Source: Barnesiella sp. (GTDB taxonomy: Bacteria > Bacteroidota > Bacteroidia > Bacteroidales > Muribaculaceae). Taken from it: 64,000 nt of DNA. Shown here in pieces: positions 36,230-44,701 of this stretch. The DNA is taken from positions 1-64,000 of the forward strand of contig JAAVFD010000022.1 in the NCBI GenBank assembly GCA_014800945.1. Reading direction: 5' to 3'. The notes under the pieces are model-generated. The model had not been told where the DNA came from, did not search any database, and was given only the letters and a program-made list of their open reading frames with translations. Made by a program: the position numbers and the translations under genes. How positions within the stretch are numbered: position 1 is the first letter of the stretch; every line of letters starts with the position of its first letter.

Positions 36230-37765
36230 ATGGCATCAATCGAACAACTCATGGCCGAATCATTGGAGCGACTACATGATTTGCAGAAACAGAATCCCAA
36301 TCTTGTATTAAAAGGTACGGAGCAATTATCTCGCGTACATCTTAAAAGGTTATTGGATAATGGGTGGCTGACAGAGGTGATGAAAGGTTGGTATATTCCT
36401 TCCCGACCGGGAAGTGAGGGAGATACTACTGTCTGGTACACCTCATACTGGCACTTCGTCAAAGCATATCTTCAATCTCGTTTTGGCGATGATTGGATTA
36501 TCATGCCGGACCAGTCCCTTGATATTATTTCAGGAAAGACGACAGTGCCGGAACAGTTAATCATCAAGTCGCCTAAAGCAGGTAATACAATAGTTAATTT
36601 ACCATTCGGACATACAATTCTCCCTCTACGGGGTGAGTTACCGAATGATAAATATATCGAACCTCTGTATGGGTTGAATTTGTATTCATTAGAGAATGCA
36701 CTGATTTCAGCCTCACCTATATATTATGAACGGGAGGAGATGTCTGCGAGAATTTGTCTGTCGATGATAAAGGATTCTACCGAAATGCAAAGATTATTAG
36801 TAGAACCCGGAGCAACTACCAGAGCTGGTAGATTGGCGGGCGCATTTAGAAACAATGGTCAAAGCAGTATCGCGGATGATATTCTTAAAGTGATGCGCGA
36901 GTTCGGATATAGAGTAACAGAATCAGATCCGTTTATCACTGCTCCCAAAGTTACATTCCGCATGGAAACTTCACCCTATACTGCAAGAATCAGGCAAATG
37001 TGGAGTAATATGCGAGAACAGGTAATTGCTAACTTTCCAATCCAACCGTCAGCAATCGATGACATTGATTCTTACATTGCCAATGTAGATGAAAAATACA
37101 TTGACGATGCTTACCATTCACTGTCTATTGAGGGCTATCAAGTTTCCAAGCAGCTGATTGATAAAGTCCGTTCAGGAAACTGGAAACCTGATGACGATGA
37201 TAAGGAACACAAACGTGCTCTTGTAGCTCGTGGCTATTATCAAGCCTTCAATTCAGTAAAAGATTCCATTATCAAAATACTGAAAGGTGAAAACTCCGGT
37301 GAGGTGGTTGAAGATGACCATACTACGTGGTATCGACAGATGTGGATGCCATTTGTTACCGCAGGTATTCTGAAACCCTCTGATCTCATAGGCTATCGTA
37401 GAAGTCAGGTATATATAAGGGGTTCTAAGCATATTCCACTTAATCCGGAGGCAGTATCGGATGCTATGACTGTACTTTTTGAGCTATTAAAGTCAGAAAC
37501 CGATGCCCGTGTAAGAGCGGTTCTCGGACACTTCATATTTGTGTTTATACATCCTTATATGGACGGTAATGGGCGAATGGCACGTTTCCTATTAAATACT
37601 ATGCTTGCATCCGGAGGATATGCCTGGACCATTGTTCCTCTTAATAAGCGCGAGGAATATATGAAGGCTCTGGAGAAAGCCAGTGTATATGGAGATATAA
37701 CAGACTTCACACGGATAATAGCGGAACTTGTAAACGATCAAAATAGACCGGAAAACAAGGAATGA
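36230..37765 (+). CDS. Fic-family AMP transferase with AbiEi-like N-terminal winged helix
   Basis: A 511-residue protein. Residues 20-65 (LKGTEQLSRVHLKRLLDNGWLTEVMKGWYI) look like the winged-helix head of AbiEi-type antitoxins. Residues 75-265 form a region like the AbiEi family's C-terminal part. A Fic domain then follows, with the inhibitory-helix motif SLSIEG near residue 297, fitting the S/T-x-x-x-E-G/N rule for class II self-inhibited Fic proteins, and the catalytic HPYMDGNGR near 441. Fic enzymes transfer AMP to protein hydroxyls. The fusion suggests a self-regulating toxin-like unit that binds DNA through its N-terminus. It is more AT-rich than the neighbouring housekeeping genes, suggesting transfer. 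Confidence 0.85.
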   Translation: MASIEQLMAESLERLHDLQKQNPNLVLKGTEQLSRVHLKRLLDNGWLTEVMKGWYIPSRPGSEGDTTVWYTSYWHFVKAYLQSRFGDDWIIMPDQSLDIISGKTTVPEQLIIKSPKAGNTIVNLPFGHTILPLRGELPNDKYIEPLYGLNLYSLENALISASPIYYEREEMSARICLSMIKDSTEMQRLLVEPGATTRAGRLAGAFRNNGQSSIADDILKVMREFGYRVTESDPFITAPKVTFRMETSPYTARIRQMWSNMREQVIANFPIQPSAIDDIDSYIANVDEKYIDDAYHSLSIEGYQVSKQLIDKVRSGNWKPDDDDKEHKRALVARGYYQAFNSVKDSIIKILKGENSGEVVEDDHTTWYRQMWMPFVTAGILKPSDLIGYRRSQVYIRGSKHIPLNPEAVSDAMTVLFELLKSETDARVRAVLGHFIFVFIHPYMDGNGRMARFLLNTMLASGGYAWTIVPLNKREEYMKALEKASVYGDITDFTRIIAELVNDQNRPENKE

Positions 37766-37836
37766 CAAAAATAGGGGTCTTGGTAAAAATTATATATAAT
37801 TCTAAGCGGGGCATACAGGTGACCGTGACAAAACTG

Positions 37837-37875
37837 AATAGGCTGTATCAAAATTCAATTTTGATACAGCCTATT
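37837..37875. terminator. Perfect hairpin between convergent fic and tRNA-Arg
   Basis: AATAGGCTGTATCAAAAT pairs perfectly with its complement around a TCA loop (18-bp stem). It can serve both strands. A closely related hairpin lies at 60905-60941. Confidence 0.75.
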
Positions 37876-37881
37876 GGTGTG

Positions 37882-37955
37882 TGATCCGGATGCGACTCGA
37901 ACGCATGACCGTCTGCTTAGAAGGCAGATGCTCTATCCAGCTGAGCTACCGGACC
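37882..37955 (-). tRNA. tRNA-Arg(TCT)
   Basis: A complete 74-base cloverleaf. Acceptor GGTCCGG/CCGGATC, D arm GCTC/GAGC, anticodon stem TCTGC/GCAGA with loop CTTCTAA (anticodon TCT), T arm ATGCG/CGCAT with loop TTCGAGT, discriminator A. CCA is not encoded. A promoter box TATCTTTG lies about 36 bases upstream. Confidence 0.95.
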
Positions 37956-37990
37956 GGTTGTATTTGCCGTCATTTTTTTATTTGACGCTG

Positions 37991-37998
37991 CAAAGATA
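37991..37998 (-). promoter_or_regulatory. -7 box TATCTTTG for tRNA-Arg(TCT)
   Basis: Exact TAnnTTTG match on the minus strand between dapA and the tRNA. Confidence 0.6.
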
Positions 37999-38008
37999 CA
38001 AAATATTT

Positions 38009-38893
38009 TTAATTTAGCGAATCAAGAACTTGCCTGATTTTTTCGTAGGTGGTTATTCTGGTGGGAACGAGGGGTAAACGGAGCTCATTTTCTATATATC
38101 CCATAGCGTGGAGAAGACATTTTACTCCTGCGGGGTTGCCATCAACAAAGAGTAGGCTGAAGAGGTCGGTAAACCGATGGTGAATTGCTCTTGCGGCATC
38201 GTATTCGCCATCGAGCGCGAGGCGCACCATTCTGGAAAATTCTTTAGGGAATGCGTTTCCGATTACAGAAATCACTCCGGCGGCTCCGAGTGTTATGAGT
38301 GGGAATGTGATTCCGTCATCACCGGAAATAACGAGGAAGTCGGGGTGTTTGTGCTTGATGATGTCATCCATCTGGCTGATGTTGCCGCTGGCTTCCTTGA
38401 TGCCGATGATGTTAGGGTGCTCAGCAGCAAGGCGTAATGTGGTTTCGGCGGTCATGTTCACTCCTGTGCGTCCCGGCACATTATATAATATGATGGGGAG
38501 GGGGGATGCTTTTGCTATTGCGGAGTAGTGCTGGTAAATGCCTTCCTGAGAGGGTTTGTTGTAATATGGTACCACTGACAGGACTGCGCCGAAGTCGTTG
38601 GTGTCGATATTTTTGACTTCTTCCACCACAGCGGCTGTGTTATTACCTCCGCAGCCGATTACGAGTGGCACTCTGCCGGCTACTCTGTCGGCTACAAACC
38701 GTTTGACATCTGCTTTTTCTGTTGCGCTCAGTGCGGGTGTTTCGGCGGTGGTGCCAAGCACAACGAGATAGTCGGCACCGCTTTTTATCTGATATTCTAT
38801 CAGTTTTGCAAGTGCGTCGTAATCAATTGATTTATCTGCTTTAAATGGTGTGATAAGTGCCACACCCATTCCTCTGAGGTCAAATCTTGCCAT
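38009..38893 (-). CDS. dapA: 4-hydroxy-tetrahydrodipicolinate synthase
   Basis: A 294-residue class I aldolase-fold enzyme. The Schiff-base lysine is in IIGIKEASGN near residue 164, the catalytic Tyr in ILYNVPGRTG near 136, and the substrate-binding TTAETPAL block near 47. The start is the ATG ending at 38893 (MARFDLRGMGVALITPF); the -7 box at 38918-38925 would allow an upstream in-frame ATG only without a leader. It condenses pyruvate and aspartate semialdehyde for lysine and diaminopimelate synthesis. It is monocistronic. Confidence 0.94.
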   Translation of the reverse strand: MARFDLRGMGVALITPFKADKSIDYDALAKLIEYQIKSGADYLVVLGTTAETPALSATEKADVKRFVADRVAGRVPLVIGCGGNNTAAVVEEVKNIDTNDFGAVLSVVPYYNKPSQEGIYQHYSAIAKASPLPIILYNVPGRTGVNMTAETTLRLAAEHPNIIGIKEASGNISQMDDIIKHKHPDFLVISGDDGITFPLITLGAAGVISVIGNAFPKEFSRMVRLALDGEYDAARAIHHRFTDLFSLLFVDGNPAGVKCLLHAMGYIENELRLPLVPTRITTYEKIRQVLDSLN

Positions 38894-38917
38894 ATATCCG
38901 TGTGGATGATTGTTGCG

Positions 38918-38925
38918 CAAATTTA
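38918..38925 (-). promoter_or_regulatory. -7 box TAAATTTG for dapA
   Basis: Exact TAnnTTTG match on the minus strand, about 25 bases before the chosen start. Confidence 0.6.
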
Positions 38926-39065
38926 GCTAAAAAATCAGTAGGTAGAGTAATATGTGTATAAAAATTGTGTGTTGTTGTTAGTGCAATGTGATTTGTTTAA
39001 TCAAACTTTACCGGTGGAGGATTGTTAGAATAGTAAAGGAAATAATAATTAAAAGACTTGAAATT

Positions 39066-39380
39066 ATGAGTGAATTCAGTGAAATTATCAAAGAATCAAA
39101 ACCCACTTTGGTGGATTTTTTTGCAACTTGGTGCGGACCTTGTAAAATGCAGGCTCCGATTCTTGAGGAGGTCAAGGGTAAGCTTGGCGATAGCGTGAAC
39201 ATTCTTAAGATAGATGTTGACCGTAATCCTGAGCTTTCGGCAGAGTACAGTATCCGTTCTGTGCCGACACTTATTCTTTTTAAGGATGGTGAGGCTGTTT
39301 GGCGCGGTTACGGTCTTCATCAGGCAGATATGCTTGAGGCTAAGCTGCGCGAGCATATTCCCACAAAGTCAGATGAGTGA
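39066..39380 (+). CDS. trxA: Thioredoxin
   Basis: A 104-residue thioredoxin with the redox site WCGPC at residues 22-26, the cis-proline segment SVPTLILFKDGE near 70 and no signal peptide, so it is cytoplasmic. The start at 39066 (MSEFSEIIKESKPTLVDFF) gives the normal family length; the upstream in-frame extension is basic and unlike thioredoxin. It faces the transporter gene across a bidirectional terminator. Confidence 0.93.
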   Translation: MSEFSEIIKESKPTLVDFFATWCGPCKMQAPILEEVKGKLGDSVNILKIDVDRNPELSAEYSIRSVPTLILFKDGEAVWRGYGLHQADMLEAKLREHIPTKSDE

Positions 39381-39394
39381 ATTAGTCATTAGTC

Positions 39395-39442
39395 AAAAAA
39401 CCAACACCGGGTTTGCATTGGCAAGCCCGGTGTTGGTTTTTT
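39395..39442. terminator. Bidirectional terminator between trxA and the transporter gene
   Basis: A-tract, then AACACCGGGTTTGC / GCAAGCCCGGTGTT around a four-base loop, then a T-tract; it works on both strands. Confidence 0.92.
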
Positions 39443-39460
39443 ATGATAATAGTGATAGTT

Positions 39461-41116
39461 CTACATTAGGCAGAGTATGAGTCCTTGTGCGGCAACCACA
39501 CGGAGGAACATTGTGAGGGGATAAACGGTAGAGTAGGCTACCGCGGGGGCATCGCTGCCAGTGCTTCCGTTTGCATAGGCGAGTGCCGGTGGGTCGGTGT
39601 ATCCGCCGGAGAACAGACCCATGATTGTAAGGAAGTTTATTTTATAAATGCCACGTGCAATGCAACCTACAATAGCGAGGGGAACAAAAGTGATGATGAA
39701 GCCCCAGATAACCCACCACATACCGGTGGTGTTGAACACGGTTGAGGCGAATCCGGCTCCGGAGGAGATGCCTACTGATGCAAGGAAGAGGCAGATGCCG
39801 AGTTCACGCATCAGGAGTGATGCGCTTGAAGATGTGTAGGTGATGAGCTTGAACTTGTAGCCGAAGCGGCTGAGGAGGATTGCAACAACCAGCGGGCCGC
39901 CTGCAAGTCCGAGTTTCATTCCGAAGCCCACATTGATAGAGCCTACGATAATACCGAACAGAATACCAACGAATATGGTGATAAGGTTCGGCTCATTGAG
40001 ACGTTTCAAAGAGTTTCCGAGCTTTTCGCCAAGGCGGGAAATGTCATTAAGGTCACCAACAACAGTGATGCGGTCGCCAAGCTGAAGTCGAAGTCCGGGA
40101 GAGGCGAGAAGATCCACTCCGGAACGGTTTACTCTGGTGGCATTCACCTTGTATGCTGTGTGCAGACGGAGTGAGCCGAGAGCAACTCCGTTGTATTCGC
40201 TTTTAGTGATGACGATGCGGCGGGACACAACCTCCTGCTGAGCGGCTTCCCAGTCCATATCTACCTGAGGGCCGACAACGGTTTCAAATCGCGCAACATC
40301 CTGAGTGGCTATCACAACATAGATTTTGTCGCCGGTGTGAACCTGGGTGGATGAAACGGGAATAACCACTTTGCCATCTTCGCCGATAAGACGGGAGATG
40401 ACGAAGTCGCACTGTATGATATCGTGAATCTGACGTAGAGACTTACCGTTGATAAGCGGGTTTGTCACCTCGATAGATATGATATCGGGTTTGTGCTGAG
40501 AGTTTTCGTTCTGTGTTTCCAAATCTTTGATTTCCTGATCGGTTTTCACTCTGAATACACCTTTGATAAGGAACATTGCTCCGATGATGCCGCACACGCC
40601 GAGGGGATAAGCAGCCGCATAGCCCATAGACATTGTGTTGATAGCGTCGGGATTGCCGGCAGCCTGTTGGGCAGCCGCGAGTCCCGGAGTGTTGGTGACA
40701 GCTCCGCTCATCACGCCTACCAGAGCGGCAATGTCTGTTTTGCCGTCAATGAAATATATTGCAAGAACAATAGCAACGTTGAGTGCAATTCCAAGCACAG
40801 CGAGACCGTTAAGCCTCATGCCGCCCTTCTTGAACGAGCTGAAGAAACCGGGACCTACCTGAAGTCCGATTGAGAAAATAAACAGAATGAGACCGAACTC
40901 ACGGATGAAGTGGAGCACTTCTCCATCGACGATATAGCCGAAATGTCCCATAAGAATGCCGACAAACAGCACAAAGGTAACTCCGAGGCTCACGCCGGCA
41001 ATTTTCATTTTGCCGAGATATACACCCAGGGCAATCACAAAAGAGTAGAGTGCCAGAGTGCTCGCAAGGCTGGTGTTTCCAGGACCGATAATGTTGGTCA
41101 ACCACGTAAAGTCCAT
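39461..41116 (-). CDS. AspT/YidE-type transporter with two RCK_C domains
   Basis: A 551-residue membrane protein of the putative transporter family with the AspT/YidE/YbjL duplication. Five to six hydrophobic helices (LYSFVIALGVYLG, LILFIFSIGLQVGPGFF) lead to two TrkA C-terminal-like domains (about residues 205-370) and a second set of helices, with FSGGYTDPPALAYA near the end mirroring MSGAVTNTPGLAAA in the first half. The start is the ATG ending at 41116; the promoter box at 41168-41175 rules out the longer in-frame start. The transported substrate is unknown; AspT exchanges aspartate and alanine. Confidence 0.87.
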   Translation of the reverse strand: MDFTWLTNIIGPGNTSLASTLALYSFVIALGVYLGKMKIAGVSLGVTFVLFVGILMGHFGYIVDGEVLHFIREFGLILFIFSIGLQVGPGFFSSFKKGGMRLNGLAVLGIALNVAIVLAIYFIDGKTDIAALVGVMSGAVTNTPGLAAAQQAAGNPDAINTMSMGYAAAYPLGVCGIIGAMFLIKGVFRVKTDQEIKDLETQNENSQHKPDIISIEVTNPLINGKSLRQIHDIIQCDFVISRLIGEDGKVVIPVSSTQVHTGDKIYVVIATQDVARFETVVGPQVDMDWEAAQQEVVSRRIVITKSEYNGVALGSLRLHTAYKVNATRVNRSGVDLLASPGLRLQLGDRITVVGDLNDISRLGEKLGNSLKRLNEPNLITIFVGILFGIIVGSINVGFGMKLGLAGGPLVVAILLSRFGYKFKLITYTSSSASLLMRELGICLFLASVGISSGAGFASTVFNTTGMWWVIWGFIITFVPLAIVGCIARGIYKINFLTIMGLFSGGYTDPPALAYANGSTGSDAPAVAYSTVYPLTMFLRVVAAQGLILCLM

Positions 41117-41167
41117 ATATGCAAGTATATAATGTTGAAAATAATTCGGTTTTAGTAAAAACGACTG

Positions 41168-41175
41168 CAAATTTA
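41168..41175 (-). promoter_or_regulatory. -7 box TAAATTTG for the transporter gene
   Basis: Exact TAnnTTTG match on the minus strand; it gives a leader of about 45 bases to the ATG ending at 41116. Confidence 0.65.
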
Positions 41176-41233
41176 CGCTTTTTCCGTGAGATTTTATGCA
41201 CAAAGTCAAAAGGCGCCTGAAAAATTTATTTAT

Positions 41234-41264
41234 TGCATATATTAGGTGTTATTCGTAACTTTGT
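41234..41264 (+). promoter_or_regulatory. Promoter of pheT
   Basis: TTG at 41234-41236, a 20-base spacer, and TAACTTTG at 41257-41264; the ATG follows 27 bases later. Confidence 0.75.
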
Positions 41265-41291
41265 CCCCATTATTGAGAAAAATTTCAGTGC

Positions 41292-43757
41292 ATGAATATT
41301 TCATATAATTGGCTTAAGCAGTATATCGACTTTAATCTCACTCCTTCCGAGCTTGCAGATGCTCTCACATCTATCGGTCTTGAAACCGGTTCGGTTGAGG
41401 AAGTGGAGTCTATTCGCGGTGGACTCAAGGGTTTGGTTACAGGCAAGGTTCTCACTTGTGTTGAGCATCCGGATAGTGACCATCTCCACATTACAACCGT
41501 TGACCTTGGCGATGGTGTTCCGGTTCAGATAGTGTGCGGTGCGCCTAATGTTGCCGCAGGGCAGAGTGTGATTGTTGCCACCGTAGGAACCATCCTTTAT
41601 GATGGTGATAGAGAGTTTCAGATAAAGAAGTCCAAGATTCGTGGTGTTGAATCGTTCGGAATGATTTGTGCCGAAGATGAAATAGGCGTAGGAAGCTCAC
41701 ATGACGGCATTATCGTCTTGGATCCGTCGGTTAAGCCCGGTATTCCGGCGGCTGAATTTTACGGACTCACCGGTGACTACCTTCTGGAGGTTGATTTGAC
41801 ACCCAACAGGGTGGATGCGGCGAGCCATTACGGAGTGGCGCGTGATTTGAGCGCATGGCTGAGCCGTCATGCCAATCCTTCGGCAGTGAAAAAGCCTGAG
41901 CCTGTTGATTTCAAGGTCGGTTCCGCCACAGGAGGAATTACGGTAGAAGTGGCAGACAGTAAAGCCTGCCCCCGCTACAGCGGCATCACCATCCGTGGTG
42001 TTAAGGTTGCCGAGAGTCCCAAATGGCTGCGTGATTACCTATCGGTTATCGGTCAGCGTCCCATTAATAATATTGTAGATATCACCAATTTTATACTGCA
42101 CGGTATCGGTCAGCCGCTTCACTGCTTTGATTTGGCTAAGGTAGAGGGCGAAAAGATTGTTGTGCGCACATGCCCTGAGGGCACTAAGTTCACTACTCTT
42201 GACGGAGTGGAGCGCACTCTTGACTCCCGTGACCTGATGATTTGCAATGCACGTGAGCCTATGTGTATTGCCGGTGTGTTCGGGGGTCTTGACTCCGGTG
42301 TCAAGGACACAACCACCGATATTTTTATCGAGAGTGCATATTTCAATCCCACCTTTGTTCGCAAGACAGCACGCCGCCACGGATTGTCAACCGACTCCTC
42401 TTTCCGTTACGAGCGTGGTACCGATCCGAATGCAACCCTCTGGGCAGCAAAGCTTGCAGCCGTGATGGTGCAGCAGCTTGCCGGCGGAGAGATTTGCGGT
42501 GAGCCGGTTGATATTTATCCCGAAAAGATTGAGCCGTATAAGGTAGAGTTTGACTATGACTATGCCCGCCGTCTCATAGGCAAGGACATCGAGCGTGAGG
42601 TTATGGACTCCATAATCAAGTCGCTTGAAATAGAGATAGCCCACAGTGATGAGAAATCCTCAAGCCTGCTGGTGCCCACATATCGAGTGGATGTGCGCCG
42701 CCCGTGTGATGTGGTTGAGGATATCCTGAGGATATATGGATATAATAATGTGGAGACCGGTACAGCCGTCCGTTCTGCATTGTCATCAAAAAGTAAGGCG
42801 GATGTTGACAATACTCTGCGTAATATTATAAGTGAGCAACTCACAGCAACCGGATTCAACGAGATTCTCAATAACTCTCTCACAGCAGAGAGCTATTATG
42901 CGGACCTCAGCGAATATCCCCTCGACAGCTGTGTGCGTCTTCTGAATCCATTGAGCGGTGACCTGGCTGTGATGCGCCGCACATTGCTTTTTGGCGGACT
43001 GGAGTCACTTGCCCACAATATAAACCGCAAGCAGAGCGATTTGCTGATGTATGAGTTCGGCAACGTTTACACCCGTAATCCGCAGGCGGAGAGCACAGCG
43101 GAAAATCCGCTTGCACCTTACAGCGAGGGTTCCCGTCTCGGAATATGGCTCACCGGAGCGCTGCGCCCCGGCAACTGGGCACGTCCGCAGGCTGATGCTA
43201 CTTTCTTTGATTTGAAAGCTACTGTAGCAAACATATTTGCACGTCTCGGCATATCGGAGCGTGAAATCAAATTGTCAAAGGGCTCGAATGAGTTGTTTGA
43301 TGCCTGCATATCCATTTCCACAAGGAGCGGCAAAACCCTCGGAGTGATGGGAATAGTCGCAAAGAAACAGCTCGCCAAGTGTGAGGTGCGCCAGCAGGTG
43401 GTATTCGCCGAGCTCGATTGGGCTGCGCTCGTAAGCCTTGTTGCCAAAAGGAGCCCTCTATATTCGCCGCTGCCACGCACTCAGCCTGTGCGCCGCGACC
43501 TTGCGCTCCTTATTGATAAAGGTGTGACTATGGAGCAGATTGAGGCGGTGATTCGTGAGAGCGAACGCAAGCTTCTTAGAGGAATCGAGTTGTTTGATGT
43601 CTATGAAGGCAAGAACCTACCCGAGGGCAAAAAGAGCTATGCAGTGGCTATATCTCTGCAGGATAACGAGAATACCCTCACCGATAAGCAGATTGAAAAT
43701 GTGATGGAAAAGGTTACAGCCAATCTTGCTAAGAAACTCGGGGCATCGCTCAGATAA
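41292..43757 (+). CDS. pheT: Phenylalanyl-tRNA synthetase beta subunit
   Basis: An 821-residue PheT. In order: an N-terminal segment MNISYNWLKQYIDF, a tRNA-binding EMAP-like domain (VLTCVEHPDSDHLHITTVD), the B3/B4 editing region (YSGITIRGVKV, NIVDITNFILHGIGQPLHCFD), a B5 domain (near 420-490), the inactive catalytic core (LNPLSGDLAVMRRTLLFGGL) and a C-terminal ferredoxin-fold anticodon-binding domain (YSPLPRTQPVRRDLALLID). It charges tRNA-Phe together with PheS, which is not in this window. It is followed by the YebC gene after 39 bases. Confidence 0.96.
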   Translation: MNISYNWLKQYIDFNLTPSELADALTSIGLETGSVEEVESIRGGLKGLVTGKVLTCVEHPDSDHLHITTVDLGDGVPVQIVCGAPNVAAGQSVIVATVGTILYDGDREFQIKKSKIRGVESFGMICAEDEIGVGSSHDGIIVLDPSVKPGIPAAEFYGLTGDYLLEVDLTPNRVDAASHYGVARDLSAWLSRHANPSAVKKPEPVDFKVGSATGGITVEVADSKACPRYSGITIRGVKVAESPKWLRDYLSVIGQRPINNIVDITNFILHGIGQPLHCFDLAKVEGEKIVVRTCPEGTKFTTLDGVERTLDSRDLMICNAREPMCIAGVFGGLDSGVKDTTTDIFIESAYFNPTFVRKTARRHGLSTDSSFRYERGTDPNATLWAAKLAAVMVQQLAGGEICGEPVDIYPEKIEPYKVEFDYDYARRLIGKDIEREVMDSIIKSLEIEIAHSDEKSSSLLVPTYRVDVRRPCDVVEDILRIYGYNNVETGTAVRSALSSKSKADVDNTLRNIISEQLTATGFNEILNNSLTAESYYADLSEYPLDSCVRLLNPLSGDLAVMRRTLLFGGLESLAHNINRKQSDLLMYEFGNVYTRNPQAESTAENPLAPYSEGSRLGIWLTGALRPGNWARPQADATFFDLKATVANIFARLGISEREIKLSKGSNELFDACISISTRSGKTLGVMGIVAKKQLAKCEVRQQVVFAELDWAALVSLVAKRSPLYSPLPRTQPVRRDLALLIDKGVTMEQIEAVIRESERKLLRGIELFDVYEGKNLPEGKKSYAVAISLQDNENTLTDKQIENVMEKVTANLAKKLGASLR

Positions 43758-43796
43758 AATGAAAAAACAAAAGAAACTATAAAAAAAAATACCGAA

Positions 43797-44516
43797 ATGG
43801 GAAGAGCTTTTGAATATCGTAAAGCAAGAAAACTAAAACGCTGGGGCAATATGTCCCGTACTTTCACTCGTATTGGTAAGGAAATCACCATCGCGGCTAA
43901 GGCAGGCGGACCGGATCCCGACACCAACCCGCGCCTGCGTGTGCTGATGCAGAATGCAAAGGCAGCCAATATGCCTAAAGATACTGTTGAAAGAGCTATT
44001 AAAAAAGCTACCGAAAAAGATAGCAGCGATTACAAGGAAATTGTGTATGAAGGATATGGACCCTTCGGAATTGCAATCGTTGTTGAGGCGGCAACTGATA
44101 ACAATACCCGCACTGTGGCAAACGTGCGCTCCTATTTCAACCGCTACGGAGGTAGCCTCGGAACTCAGGGCAGCCTTTCATTCATGTTTGATCACAAGAG
44201 TGTCTTCAAAATCAAACCCAAAGAGGGCGTTGACCTTGAAGAGCTTGAGCTTGAGTTGATAGACTACGGTGTTGATGAGCTGGAGGCTGACGAGGAGGAA
44301 ATTGACATCTACGGAGCTTTCGAAGAGTTTGCCAATATCCAGAAGTATCTTGAAGAGAACGGTTTTGAGATTATCAGCGCTGAATTTGAAAGAATACCCA
44401 CCGACCTCAAGGAGGTGACTGAGGAGCAGCGTGCCACACTTGACAAACTTCTTGAAAAATTCGAGGAGGACGATGATGTGCAGAACGTGTTCCACAACAT
44501 GAAGGAATCTGACTGA
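43797..44516 (+). CDS. YebC/PmpR-family protein
   Basis: A 239-residue YebC/PmpR protein. The family start is altered slightly (MGRAFEYRKARKLKRWGNMSRTFTRIGKEI), then NPRLRVLMQNAKAANMPKDTVERAIKKA, YEGYGPFGIAIVVEAATDN and RSYFNRYGGSLGTQGSLSFMF. Proteins of this type are transcriptional regulators or, by later work on some members, help ribosomes pass polyproline stretches. Which role applies here is unknown. It forms an operon with pheT. Confidence 0.93.
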   Translation: MGRAFEYRKARKLKRWGNMSRTFTRIGKEITIAAKAGGPDPDTNPRLRVLMQNAKAANMPKDTVERAIKKATEKDSSDYKEIVYEGYGPFGIAIVVEAATDNNTRTVANVRSYFNRYGGSLGTQGSLSFMFDHKSVFKIKPKEGVDLEELELELIDYGVDELEADEEEIDIYGAFEEFANIQKYLEENGFEIISAEFERIPTDLKEVTEEQRATLDKLLEKFEEDDDVQNVFHNMKESD

Positions 44517-44545
44517 TTTCAAAAGCGCATAATAAAAAAATTAAG

Positions 44546-44598
44546 TTGCAGTTGCGGCGGAATGATTTTTCCGGCAGGCAACTGCAATTTGTTTTTTG
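44546..44598 (+). terminator. Rho-independent terminator after the YebC gene
   Basis: TTGCAGTTGC pairs with GCAACTGCAA, followed by TTTGTTTTTT. Confidence 0.88.
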
Positions 44599-44627
44599 AT
44601 AGGGTCTGAACCGTCAAATTTTTTTAT

Positions 44628-44635
44628 TACCTTTG
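44628..44635 (+). promoter_or_regulatory. -7 box TACCTTTG for the topoisomerase gene
   Basis: Exact TAnnTTTG match, 66 bases before the ATG. Confidence 0.65.
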
Positions 44636-44701
44636 CACATAGCCCGATAGCAGGGGCAAACCCCGGATAAGTTTTACTAAACCGCCAAAAAAAACTGTAA
44701 G

